Of a stretch of 64,000 nucleotides of DNA, positions 49,339-58,399 are shown piece by piece. The notes beneath the pieces were generated by a model. It made no database searches. It was not told where the DNA came from and was given only the letters and a program-made list of their open reading frames with translations. Position 1 is the first letter of the stretch; each line of letters opens with the position of its first letter. The position numbers were made by a program, and so were the translations under genes. The stretch comes from Paraniabella ginsengisoli (GTDB lineage Bacteria; Bacteroidota; Bacteroidia; Chitinophagales; Chitinophagaceae): contig NZ_JAKWBL010000001.1 of the NCBI RefSeq assembly GCF_022513635.1, positions 372,001-436,000 of the forward strand, written 5' to 3'.

Positions 49339-50307
49339 ATGAAGAAATCATTACTCTTTTTAATTATTGCGTTTTTTACTATATCTGCCAATGCTCAAAA
49401 GTCTTCTGGAAATCCTGTTTTTGAAGGATGGTATGCTGATCCCGAAGCGGCCATTTTTAAGAATAAGTATTGGATTTTCCCTACCTACTCTGCGCGTTAT
49501 GAGGAACAGGTTTTTCTTGATGCCTTTTCTTCAAGCAATCTGGTAAATTGGAAAAAGCATTCAAAAATAGTAGATACAGCAGCTATTAAATGGGCAAAAC
49601 GAGCCATGTGGGCGCCAGCTATTATCGAAAAAGATAAAAAATATTACCTGTTTTTTGCTGCAAACGATATTCAGAGTGATAATGAAAAAGGAGGTATTGG
49701 TGTTGCGGTAGCTAAGAAGCCGGAAGGGCCTTATAAAGATTATTTAGGAAAACCGCTGATTGATAAATTTTATAACGGTGCTCAACCAATTGATCAGTTT
49801 GTATTTAAAGATAAAGACGGCCAATACTATATGTTTTATGGTGGATGGAAACATTGCAACGTAGCCAAATTGAACAAGGATTTTACTGGATTTGAACCGT
49901 TTGAAGATGGATCTACTTTTAAAGAAGTGACACCTGAAAAGTATGTGGAAGGGCCATTTATGTTTATTAAAAATGGTAAATATTATTTTATGTGGTCGGA
50001 AGGCGGCTGGACGGGGCCAGATTATAGCGTAGCTTATGCCATTGCAGACTCGCCCATGGGTCCGTTTAAACGTGTTGGAACAATTTTGGAGCAAAATCCG
50101 GCTATTGCCAATGGCGCTGGTCACCATTCGGTACTTCAGATTCCTGGTAAAGATGAATATTATATTGTTTACCACCGCAGGCCTCAGGCCGAAAAAGGTC
50201 GCGATTCCCGTGTAGTGTGTATTGATAAAATGGAATTTGATGAGCAAGGTCTTATTAAACCGATAATTATTACCAATGAAGGCGTAGCCCCCAGAAAATT
50301 AAAATAA
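49339..50307 (+). CDS. Secreted GH43-family glycosidase, probable arabinan/arabinoside hydrolase
   Basis: The start is ATG 49339, giving signal peptide MKKSLLFLIIAFFTISANAQ. The upstream codons to 49300 are not credible. The five-bladed propeller of GH43 is recognisable from EGWYADPEAAIFKNKYWIFP (general base Asp in YADPE), RAMWAPAIIEKDKKYYLFFA, GAQPIDQFVFKDKDGQYYMF (pKa-modulating Asp) and EKYVEGPFMFIKNGKYYFMW (general acid Glu in VEGPF). The C-terminus GAGHHSVLQIPGKDEYYIVY holds the axial His. The 322-residue size is that of a single-domain enzyme without binding modules. Its place directly before araB-araD-araA and a symporter points to release of L-arabinose from plant arabinan or arabinoxylan. 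Confidence 0.88.
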   Translation: MKKSLLFLIIAFFTISANAQKSSGNPVFEGWYADPEAAIFKNKYWIFPTYSARYEEQVFLDAFSSSNLVNWKKHSKIVDTAAIKWAKRAMWAPAIIEKDKKYYLFFAANDIQSDNEKGGIGVAVAKKPEGPYKDYLGKPLIDKFYNGAQPIDQFVFKDKDGQYYMFYGGWKHCNVAKLNKDFTGFEPFEDGSTFKEVTPEKYVEGPFMFIKNGKYYFMWSEGGWTGPDYSVAYAIADSPMGPFKRVGTILEQNPAIANGAGHHSVLQIPGKDEYYIVYHRRPQAEKGRDSRVVCIDKMEFDEQGLIKPIIITNEGVAPRKLK

Positions 50308-50348
50308 TTGTCTATTGTACAATTATTTCATATTTTAGCTGGCAAAAA

Positions 50349-52001
50349 ATGGCTGCCATGTCAAAAGATGTTTATGTAATAGGTGTTGATTATGGTTCAG
50401 ATTCTGTAAGATCAGTTATAATAAATGCCAGAAATGGGATCGAAATTGCTGCTTCAGTTTTTGAATATCCACGCTGGAAGCAAGTCCTGTACTGCGATGC
50501 AGCCGCTAACCGTTTTCGTCAGCATCCGTTGGACTATATAGAAGGTTTGGAATTAACCATAAAAGATTGCATTGCAAAAGCTGATGCAGATGTAGCCAAA
50601 AACATAAAAGGAATTTCAGTTGACACGACCGGTTCTACACCTGTTGCTGTTGATACAACAGGAACTCCGCTGGCATTGAATGCTGAATTTTCTGAAAATC
50701 CCAACGCCATGTTTGTGTTGTGGAAAGATCATACTTCTATAAAAGAAGCTGACGAAATTAATAAACACGCTACCAAATTTGAAACCAATTACCTGCAATA
50801 TGTAGGCGGCATTTATTCAAGCGAATGGTTTTGGGCGAAACTGCTGCATGTTTTTCGTGAAGATGAAAAGGTGAGAAAGGCCACAGCCAGTTGGGTAGAG
50901 CATTGCGACTGGATCCCATTTTTATTAACCGGCGGAAACGATGTGAAAGCGCTAAAGCGCGGTGTTTGTTCGGCCGGACATAAAGGTCTTTGGGCAAAAG
51001 AATTTGATGGTTTTCCGCCCAATGATTTTTTCGCTTCGCTTGATCCGCTATTAGATGGATTTACTTCCAAACTTCCGAACGAAACATATCCTGCTGATCA
51101 GGCGGCTGGAAATCTTTCAAAAGAATGGGCCGATAAATTAGGTTTAAATACCAATGTCGTTATTGGCATCGGCGCTTTTGATGCGCACATGGGTGCCGTT
51201 GGCGGACAAATTGAGCCGTATTTTTTAAGCAAAGTAATGGGCACTTCCACTTGCGACATGTTGGTAGCGCCGATTAATGAAGTCGGTGATAAGCTGGTAC
51301 GCGGTATTTGCGGCCAGGTTCCAGGTTCTGTTATTCCCGGAATGATGGGATTAGAAGCGGGTCAGAGCGCTTTCGGCGATATTTATGCTTGGTTTAAAAA
51401 CTTATTAGCATGGCCTTTGCAATTTTTAGATAATGAAGAACAACGAAAATCTATCGAATCAAAAATAATTGCAAAGCTTTCTGAAGAAGCCGCTAAGCTT
51501 CCTTTGCATGACGAAGACGAGTTGGCGGTTGACTGGCTGAATGGGCGTCGCACACCGGATGCGAGCCAGTTATTAAAAGGAGCCATTTCCGGCCTGAACC
51601 TTGGCAGCGATGCGCCTGCTATTTTTAAAGCACTGGTAGAAGCCAGTTGTTTTGGCGCACGTGCTATTGTCGATCGTTTCAATCGCGAAGGCGTAACCGT
51701 AAAGGGTTTGATAGGCGTTGGCGGTGTGGCTCGTAAAGCGCCTTATGTAATGCAGGTGATGGCCGATGTTATGAATATGCCAATAAAAATTCATCGCTCC
51801 GAACAAACCTGTGCTACCGGGGCGGCTATGTTCGCGGCAACGGCGGCAGGCATTTATGCAAATGTGGAAGAAGCTATGAATGCGATGGGACAAGGCTTTG
51901 ATGCAGAATATCATCCCAAGCCAGAAAATGTGGAGTATTATGCAAAGCGTATGAAGAAGTATGAGGCATTTGGCAAATATTTAGAAGTCAATGGTCAGTA
52001 G
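50349..52001 (+). CDS. araB: Ribulokinase
   Basis: AraB phosphorylates L-ribulose to L-ribulose-5-phosphate. The 550-residue FGGY-family kinase is intact: YVIGVDYGSDSVRSVIINAR, IKGISVDTTGSTPVAVDTTG, FVLWKDHTSIKEADEINKH and AFDAHMGAVGGQIEPYFLSK. The phosphate-binding loop is VMGTSTCDML and a C-terminal FGGY-like region is KGLIGVGGVARKAPYVMQVM. The start is ATG 50349, with a second ATG three codons on. It follows the GH43 gene by 41 bases and precedes araD by 135 bases, with direct repeat-like sequence in the latter gap. Confidence 0.95.
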   Translation: MAAMSKDVYVIGVDYGSDSVRSVIINARNGIEIAASVFEYPRWKQVLYCDAAANRFRQHPLDYIEGLELTIKDCIAKADADVAKNIKGISVDTTGSTPVAVDTTGTPLALNAEFSENPNAMFVLWKDHTSIKEADEINKHATKFETNYLQYVGGIYSSEWFWAKLLHVFREDEKVRKATASWVEHCDWIPFLLTGGNDVKALKRGVCSAGHKGLWAKEFDGFPPNDFFASLDPLLDGFTSKLPNETYPADQAAGNLSKEWADKLGLNTNVVIGIGAFDAHMGAVGGQIEPYFLSKVMGTSTCDMLVAPINEVGDKLVRGICGQVPGSVIPGMMGLEAGQSAFGDIYAWFKNLLAWPLQFLDNEEQRKSIESKIIAKLSEEAAKLPLHDEDELAVDWLNGRRTPDASQLLKGAISGLNLGSDAPAIFKALVEASCFGARAIVDRFNREGVTVKGLIGVGGVARKAPYVMQVMADVMNMPIKIHRSEQTCATGAAMFAATAAGIYANVEEAMNAMGQGFDAEYHPKPENVEYYAKRMKKYEAFGKYLEVNGQ

Positions 52002-52136
52002 TGAATAATGAGAGCCGGGTCTGACCAAAAAAGCAAAGCTGGAGCTATAATCATTAAGTAAGCATCAACATATTTGTTATACGTGCGATTGACCACTAAC
52101 TATTCATTATTGACAACTCACTATTCACTATAAACA

Positions 52137-52835
52137 ATGAACTATAAATACATACGCGAAGCAGCTTACGAAGCCAATATGCAATTACCCAAATTAGGGT
52201 TGGTATTATTTACTTTCGGCAATGTTAGCGAGGCCGACAGAAGCAAAGGTTTGTTTGCCATTAAACCCAGCGGCGTGGCTTATGATGATCTTTCTCCCGA
52301 AAAAATGGTAATTGTAGATTTTGATGGCAACACGGTGGAAGGTGCTTTAAATCCTTCTTCTGATACAAAAACTCATGCTGTTTTGTACAAACATTGGGAA
52401 GACATCAATGGCATTGTACATACACATTCAACTTATGCAACCGCCTGGGCGCAATCGCAAAGAGATATACCCATTTTTGGAACAACACATGCTGATTATA
52501 ACACGGTTGATATTCCCTGCGCACCACCCATGAGCGATGAAATGATTAAAGGAAATTATGAGTATGAAACAGGTTTTCAAATCATAAATTGCTTTAAAGA
52601 AAAGGGACTTGATTATAAAGAAGTGGAAATGGTATTGGTAGGCAATCATGCGCCATTTACATGGGGAAAGAATGCCGCAAAAGCAGTTCATAACAGCGCG
52701 GTATTGGAGCAGGTGGCTAAAATGGCATTGCTTACTGAACAAATCAATCCGCAAGCGCCTCGGTTAAAGCAGGCTCTTAAAGATAAACATTATGAACGTA
52801 AACACGGACCGGATAGTTATTATGGGCAGACATGA
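52137..52835 (+). CDS. araD: L-ribulose-5-phosphate 4-epimerase
   Basis: AraD converts L-ribulose-5-phosphate to D-xylulose-5-phosphate, feeding the pentose phosphate pathway. The 232-residue class II aldolase-like protein has LGLVLFTFGNVSEADRSKGL, FAIKPSGVAYDDLSPEKMVI and the zinc ligands in DINGIVHTHSTYATAWAQSQ and PIFGTTHADY. A distal histidine is in VLVGNHAPFTWGKNAAKAVH. Frame and length are normal. The 52085-52136 leader is made of repeated TCACTATTCACTAT-like units. It is part of the arabinose operon, although araA follows only after 261 repeat-rich bases. Confidence 0.95.
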   Translation: MNYKYIREAAYEANMQLPKLGLVLFTFGNVSEADRSKGLFAIKPSGVAYDDLSPEKMVIVDFDGNTVEGALNPSSDTKTHAVLYKHWEDINGIVHTHSTYATAWAQSQRDIPIFGTTHADYNTVDIPCAPPMSDEMIKGNYEYETGFQIINCFKEKGLDYKEVEMVLVGNHAPFTWGKNAAKAVHNSAVLEQVAKMALLTEQINPQAPRLKQALKDKHYERKHGPDSYYGQT

Positions 52836-53096
52836 AGTTGACAGAGGGTAGATGACAGTTGACAGGTTTAAATCTCCGAGGTTTTCAAAAACCTCGGAGA
52901 TCTGTAGAACTGGTTGGCCGACGTCTGAATTTTAGCCCACGGTTTAAACCGTGGTGTCAAATATAAATAGCCGGATGCGTAGCTTCCGGTTAACGGCGAA
53001 TATGTAGGATCATATTTATTCATAAGCACAAGCGAGCGTGGCAATATCGATGAGTAATATTCATAAGTTGATAACATAAAAAATAAAAATATTTTC
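52836..53096. repeat. Hairpin- and repeat-rich gap between araD and araA
   Basis: No gene is seen. The gap holds a hairpin ATCTCCGAGG...CCTCGGAGAT (52872-52901), the palindrome CCACGGTTTAAACCGTGG (52937-52954), a CCGGATGCGTAGCTTCCGG hairpin (about 52972-52990) and dispersed repeat copy F on the minus strand (53018-53078). Copy F reads GTTATCAACTTATGAAT ... ATATTGCCACGCTCGC. The first hairpin could end the araB-araD transcript. Confidence 0.7.
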
Positions 53097-54599
53097 ATGA
53101 TTGAGTTAAAAAAACTTGAGGTTTGGTTTGCAACAGGTAGCCAAAACCTTTACGGGGAGCAAACTTTAATAGAAGTAGCTGAGCATTCAAAAGAAATTGC
53201 TGCTTATATCAATGCGCACAGCGCCATTCCGGTTACCGTTATTTATAAAGGCACCTTGAAATCGACCGAAGAGATTTATAACTTTTGTGCAGAAGCCAAT
53301 CACAGCAAGGATTGTATTGGCGTGATCACCTGGATGCATACTTTTTCTCCAGCTAAAATGTGGATCAATGGATTGAAGATTTTGCACAAACCTTTGCTGC
53401 ATTTTCATACGCAATATAACCGCGATATTCCGTGGGGTTCTATTGATATGGACTTTATGAACACCAATCAATCGGCACATGGCGACAGGGAATTTGGTTT
53501 TATGGTAAGCCGCATGCGTAAACGCAGAAAAGTGGTGGTTGGACATTGGCAAGATGATAATGCGATTGAGCGTATTGCAGTGTGGACAAGGGCTGCGGCT
53601 GGCTGGCACGACTGGCAAGGCGCGCGTTTTGTACGTTTTGGCGATAACATGCGTTACGTTGCTGTTACGGATGGCGATAAGGTAGAAGCGGAACTTCGTT
53701 TTGGATATAGCGTAAATACGCATGGTATTGGAGACCTTGTAAAAGTGATCAATGATGTAAGTGATAAAGAAGTGAATGATTTGATTGCTGAATATTTTGA
53801 GACTTATAATGTGATGGAAAGCTTGCACCAACGAGGCCCTCAATACCAATCGTTGATTGATGCGGCTAAAATAGAATTAGGGTTAAAACATTTTTTAGAA
53901 GACGGTAATTATAAAGGATACAGCGATACGTTTGAAGATCTGCACGGCATGAAACAATTGCCCGGCATTGGTTCGCAACGTATGATGGCCGCGGGTTACG
54001 GCTTCGCTGGCGAAGGCGATTGGAAAACGGCTGCTTTGGTACGTGCCATGAAAGTTATGGGCGCAGGTTTGCCTGGTGGCAATAGTTTTATGGAAGATTA
54101 CACCTATCATTTCGATCCGAATAATTCTTTGGTATTAGGCTCGCACATGCTGGAGATCTGTCCAAGTATTGCAAATGGTAAAGCCAATGTAGAAATTCAT
54201 GCTTTAGGAATTGGCGGAAAAGAAGACCCGGTAAGGCTTGTGTTTAACGCGACCGGCGGTCCGGCATTAAATGCTTCTGTTGTTGACATGGGTAATCGTT
54301 TCCGTTTGTTGGTGAACGAAGTGGAAGCCGTAGATGCTCAAAACGATTTGCCCAAACTTCCTGTTGCTCGTGTGCTTTGGAAACCTTATCCTGATATGAA
54401 TACAGGCTGTGCGGCCTGGATATTGGCTGGCGGTGCACATCATACAGGTTATTCGCAAAATCTGACTTCGGAACATCTGGAAGATTTCGCAGATATGGCA
54501 GGAATTGAGTTTACACTCATCAGTAAAAATACTGAGCTGTACAATTTTAAAAATGAGTTGCGATGGAGCGATGTGTATTATCAATTAAACAGATCTTAA
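53097..54599 (+). CDS. araA: L-arabinose isomerase
   Basis: AraA interconverts L-arabinose and L-ribulose. The 500-residue product is intact: [100 protein letters not shown] and [20 protein letters not shown] carry the metal-site Glu/His and the other fingerprints. Length matches the family. The downstream symporter starts 74 bases later. The leader includes repeat copy F, so this gene may have its own promoter rather than depend on araBD. Confidence 0.97.
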   Translation: MIELKKLEVWFATGSQNLYGEQTLIEVAEHSKEIAAYINAHSAIPVTVIYKGTLKSTEEIYNFCAEANHSKDCIGVITWMHTFSPAKMWINGLKILHKPLLHFHTQYNRDIPWGSIDMDFMNTNQSAHGDREFGFMVSRMRKRRKVVVGHWQDDNAIERIAVWTRAAAGWHDWQGARFVRFGDNMRYVAVTDGDKVEAELRFGYSVNTHGIGDLVKVINDVSDKEVNDLIAEYFETYNVMESLHQRGPQYQSLIDAAKIELGLKHFLEDGNYKGYSDTFEDLHGMKQLPGIGSQRMMAAGYGFAGEGDWKTAALVRAMKVMGAGLPGGNSFMEDYTYHFDPNNSLVLGSHMLEICPSIANGKANVEIHALGIGGKEDPVRLVFNATGGPALNASVVDMGNRFRLLVNEVEAVDAQNDLPKLPVARVLWKPYPDMNTGCAAWILAGGAHHTGYSQNLTSEHLEDFADMAGIEFTLISKNTELYNFKNELRWSDVYYQLNRS

Positions 54600-54673
54600 A
54601 AGTTTTTCTCTTTTGCGATTAATTTATTAATTATATTAGCGAACTTTTTAACAAATTTTCAATTGCTGTCATT

Positions 54674-56406
54674 ATGAGTAGTAATTTGGGTACGCTTGAT
54701 TATGTAGTATTTTTCACCTATTTCATTCTTGTTGCATCTTACGGTTATTGGGTTTACATGCGTAAGAAAAAACCACGGTTTCGGCTTCGCACGATTATTT
54801 TCTTGCTGAAGGTTCGTTAACCTGGTGGGCTATCGGGGCATCGCTTATCGCTTCTAATATTTCTGCTGAGCAGTTTATTGGAATGAGCGGTGAGGGTTTT
54901 TTCGTTGGTATTGCCGTTGCCGCTTATGAGTGGATCGCTGCCGTCGCGCTTATTATTGTTGCTATCTGGTTTATACCCGTCTATTTGAAGAACAAGATAT
55001 ACACCATGCCACAGTTTCTCGAAACTCGGTATAATAAGTCCGTATCGCTTATAATGGCGATATTCTGGTTGTTTCTTTATGTCATTGTAAACCTTACTTC
55101 GATTTTATATTTGGGCGCACTTGCTATTGACACGTTGCTCGGTGGAGGTTATCTGCACATAATTATGATTGTCCTTTTAATCATGGCTTTATTGATTGGA
55201 TTAGGAGGTATGAAGGTAATTGGTTATACGGATGTAATTCAGGTTGCCGTACTTATTATTGGTGGTTTTGCAACGGTATATATGGCGTTGCAGATTGTTG
55301 ACCAACGCATTAACGGTGCAGCTATAGGAAGTGCTATTGCGGGTTTCAAAACATTATTGAATGAAGCACCTGGGCATTTTAATCTGATGCTGGATAAACC
55401 TGCAGTGACAACAACAACTTTAGCAATGCCGGAAAACTTAGACGTACAGAAATATGTGGTACTTCCGGGTTTGGCAATGTATTTTGCCGGCCAGTGGATT
55501 GTGAACCTGAACTATTGGGGATGTAACCAGTATATTACACAACGTGCTTTGGGTGCTGATTTAAAGACTGCACGTACCGGTATATTATTCGCAGGGTTTT
55601 TGAAATTATTTATGCCAATAATAGTAATGCTTCCGGGTATAGCTGCGTATGTTTTATATACGAAAGGGCAATTACCTGGGTTTAGCGGAGTAAAAGATGG
55701 CGCCTATTCTGCGGTCTTAGGTTTTTTACCAGTTGGATTAAAGGGATTAGCTGTTGCTGCACTTACTGCTGCTATTGTTGCCTCTTTAGCAGGAAAAGTA
55801 AATAGTATTTCCACCATCTATACGTTAGACATATATAAGAAATATCTTAAATCTGACGCTACTGAAATTCAAATGGTGAGAACCGGAAGATGGGCAATTA
55901 TAATAGCAATGCTAGTTGCATTGGCATTTACATGGACTGATGCTTTGGGTATTGGTGGTGAAGGTGGTTTTACATTTATTCAAAAATATACCGGGTTTAT
56001 TAGTCCGGGTGTATTTGCAATGTTCCTGCTGGGAATGTTCTGGAAACGCACAACTGGTGCTGCCGCACTGGTAGGGGTGATACTTGGCTTTGTTTTGGCC
56101 ATATTTTTCAATAGCTATGCGGTTGATATTTTTGGAAAGGAAACCTGGATGTACACGGCATTTACTTATGAGAAATTAGAAAAAGGTGTTGTTCATACAA
56201 TAACAGAGATACCATTCCTGATCAATATGGGTTGGTCTTTTGTAATCACCGTTGCCGTTATGATTGCGATGAGCCTTGCCGGTCCGAAAATAAATCCAAA
56301 ATCGTTTGCGATTGACAAGAGCATGTTTAAAGTGGATCCGAGGACACTGTTCCTGATTGTAATTACTTTACTTATAATTACTGCTATCTACGTCAGATTT
56401 TGGTAA
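54674..56406 (+). CDS. SSS-family sodium/sugar symporter, one frameshift
   Basis: This membrane transporter of 577 residues after correction probably imports arabinose. The start is ATG 54674 (LGTLDYVVFFTYFILVASYG). A6 at 54767-54772 is one base short, and correction joins MRKKKTTVSASHDYFLAEGS to LTWWAIGASLIASNISAEQF, then IGMSGEGF. Further SSS features are NKIYTMPQFLETRYNKSVSL, LIGLGGMKVIGYTDVIQVAV and KGLAVAALTAAIVASLAGKV with NSISTIYTLDIYKKY, plus a last helix. About fourteen helices are predicted, as in vSGLT. It is the last gene of the arabinose module and ends at a strong terminator. Confidence 0.9.
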
Positions 56407-56429
56407 TAACTTATAATATTTTATATAAC

Positions 56430-56459
56430 GGCCAGAATACATTTTCTGGCCATTTTTTT
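56430..56459 (+). terminator. Intrinsic terminator after the symporter
   Basis: GGCCAGAA (56430-56437) pairs with TTCTGGCC (56444-56451), followed by A and seven T. It lies 24 bases past the symporter stop and 32 before the next start. Confidence 0.85.
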
Positions 56460-56490
56460 GGCTGTAATAGCAGGTATAGTTTTTGAACGT

Positions 56491-57234
56491 ATGAAGGATA
56501 TGAATACCTACGAAGTTTTTGCTGGCAATGAATTGCGCAAATGGCAATTCAAGATGACTAAGAATCCAGGAATTCTTGGTAGGCTGTCAAAGAAAACGCA
56601 GGACAAGATCAATTCATATATACCAGAAAAGGTACATACGGCTATTACAACAGTAATAAAACAAATGATCAGAGGCGTATTGTTTGGCGCAAAATACACG
56701 ACCACTAAACCATTGAAAGATCTGTCTTTGTTTGAACGAGAGCTTATTGTAAAAGAAAAAATTAAATTTTATCGGAGCACGGCAGCAATAGAGGGAGGGA
56801 TCACTGGCGCTGGCGGTTTCTTTTTAGGACTGGCTGATTTCCCTTTATTAATTACTTTAAAATTGAAGTTGTTATACGAAATTGCTTCTGCTTACGGATT
56901 TGATTTGAATGACTATAAAGAGCGAATTTACCTGCTCCATATTTTTGAACTTGCTTTCTCAAGCAGGGTACATAGTAAAAGTGTTTACCAAAAAATTGCT
57001 GATTGGGAACATATTTCTGAAACGCTTCCATCAGATATCAACCAGTTTGACTGGCGCAAATTCCAACAGGAATATCGAGATTACATCGACCTCGCAAAAA
57101 TGGCGCAGTTGCTTCCGGTAATCGGCGCTCCGGTCGGTATCATCGCCAACTACAGCCTTATAAAAAAGTTGGGTACCACAGCTATGAATGCTTACAGGAT
57201 GCGCCTATTGAAAAGCCACGAATATAATAATTGA
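56491..57234 (+). CDS. EcsC-family protein
   Basis: The start is ATG 56491 (MKDMNTYEVFAGNELRKWQF); the open frame beginning with TTG at 56458 overlaps a terminator. The 247-residue product shows the EcsC pattern: an amphipathic N-terminus, IEGGITGAGGFFLGLADFPL with the glycine-rich hairpin, LITLKLKLLYEIASAYGFDL, and a C-terminal LLPVIGAPVGIIANYSLIKK. The two hydrophobic stretches suggest membrane association. The role of EcsC proteins is unclear; in Bacillus it sits beside an ABC exporter, but no such transporter is near here. It is followed by the lipoprotein gene after 33 bases. Confidence 0.8.
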   Translation: MKDMNTYEVFAGNELRKWQFKMTKNPGILGRLSKKTQDKINSYIPEKVHTAITTVIKQMIRGVLFGAKYTTTKPLKDLSLFERELIVKEKIKFYRSTAAIEGGITGAGGFFLGLADFPLLITLKLKLLYEIASAYGFDLNDYKERIYLLHIFELAFSSRVHSKSVYQKIADWEHISETLPSDINQFDWRKFQQEYRDYIDLAKMAQLLPVIGAPVGIIANYSLIKKLGTTAMNAYRMRLLKSHEYNN

Positions 57235-57267
57235 AAAAATGTTTATTTACTTTTCTAAACCACTTAA

Positions 57268-58316
57268 ATGAAATCAACAATTTTGTTTTTTATCGGGCTG
57301 ATAATATTGGCCCTGAGTTGCAATAATACACCGTCGGACAGTAATGAGAATACCGACACATCTGTAGTATATAACGATTCTCTTAATAAAGACAGCACGC
57401 CAGTAGTAGCCGCCGATACAATTGTGGAAACAACCGGAATAGACACTTCAGAGTTTAACAAAAAGATGAAATGGATGGCTAATGGCGATAGCTCAGGCAG
57501 GTGGCCTGTAAAAGCGCCTTATCCGGTGGAAGGCGCTTTGCTGCCATTCAAGCGAATTGTAGCCTATTATGGAAACCTGTATTCGAAAGGGATGGGCATT
57601 TTGGGTGAACTTCCTAAAAAGAAATGCTGCGTAAATTAAATGGCGAAATTGAAAAATGGGAGGAAGCCGATCCTGAAACACCCGTGGTACCCGCTCTTCA
57701 TTATATAGCAGTGACAGCGCAAAGCGCTCCTGGTTCAGATGGGAAGTATCGCCTTCGGATGCCGTTTCATCAAATTGATACGATCCAAAAATGGGCAAAA
57801 GAAATAGATGGACTTGCTTTTATTGATGTGCAGGTGGGACTTAGCAGTTTACAGGATGAACTTCCAAGACTTACTAAATATCTTGAATCTCCTGACTTCC
57901 ATTTAGGAGTTGACCCTGAATTCTCAATGAAAGGTGGTCAAAAGCCAGGAACGGTTATAGGCAGTTTTAATGCAGATGATATTAATTACACTATCAATTT
58001 TCTCGCAGAAATTGTGCGTAAGAATAATTTGCCTCCCAAGATATTGGTCATACACAGGTTTACAAACGATATGGTGCAAAATTATAAAGCAATTAAAAAA
58101 GTTCCTGAAGTACAGGTTGTAATTGATATGGATGGTTGGGGTGGAAAGGAATTAAAAGCTGGGACCTGGAAACGGTATGTTTATGAGCAACCTATTCAGT
58201 TTGCCGGGTTTAAAATATTTTATAAAAATGATTTGAAAGGCAACTCGAAAGGGTTATTTACTCCTTCAGAATTGATGAAGTTTAAACCCATTCCCATGTA
58301 TATTCAGTATCAATAA
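57268..58316 (+). CDS. Conserved lipoprotein of unknown function, one frameshift
   Basis: After correction of A5 at 57616-57620 (one base short) the product is 349 residues. The lipoprotein signal is ILFFIGLIILALSC with Cys 18, then a Ser/Thr/Asp-rich linker to about residue 65. The folded part starts LPFKRIVAYYGNLYSKGMGI and includes VVPALHYIAVTAQSAPGSDG, GLAFIDVQVGLSSLQDELPR and FHLGVDPEFSMKGGQKPGTV. It then has NFLAEIVRKNNLPPKILVIH, EVQVVIDMDGWGGKELKAGT and YEQPIQFAGFKIFYKNDLKG. Alternating strands and helices with conserved Asp/His at strand ends look like a TIM-type barrel. I recall similar lipoproteins in actinobacteria but no assigned function. It may be an enzyme on the cell surface. 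Confidence 0.7.
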
Positions 58317-58344
58317 GAAAAATTCTTGGTATATGCAGAAACTT

Positions 58345-58375
58345 AAAAACCTGAAAGAAGTACTTTCAGGTTTTT
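58345..58375. terminator. Bidirectional terminator between convergent genes
   Basis: AAAAACCTGAAAG (58345-58357) and CTTTCAGGTTTTT (58363-58375) form a perfect 13-pair stem with an AAGTA loop, flanked by A and T runs. It serves the lipoprotein gene and the convergent transketolase gene. Confidence 0.9.
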
Positions 58376-58399
58376 AAGTTTTAGTTATTTTGCTTGAAG

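Noticed and set aside
49744..50247. 167-residue minus-strand reading frame opposite the GH43 gene
   Set aside because: Antisense shadow with no family resemblance and no plausible start context.
53187..53849. 220-residue minus-strand reading frame opposite araA
   Set aside because: Antisense of a highly conserved isomerase; composition reflects the complementary strand only.
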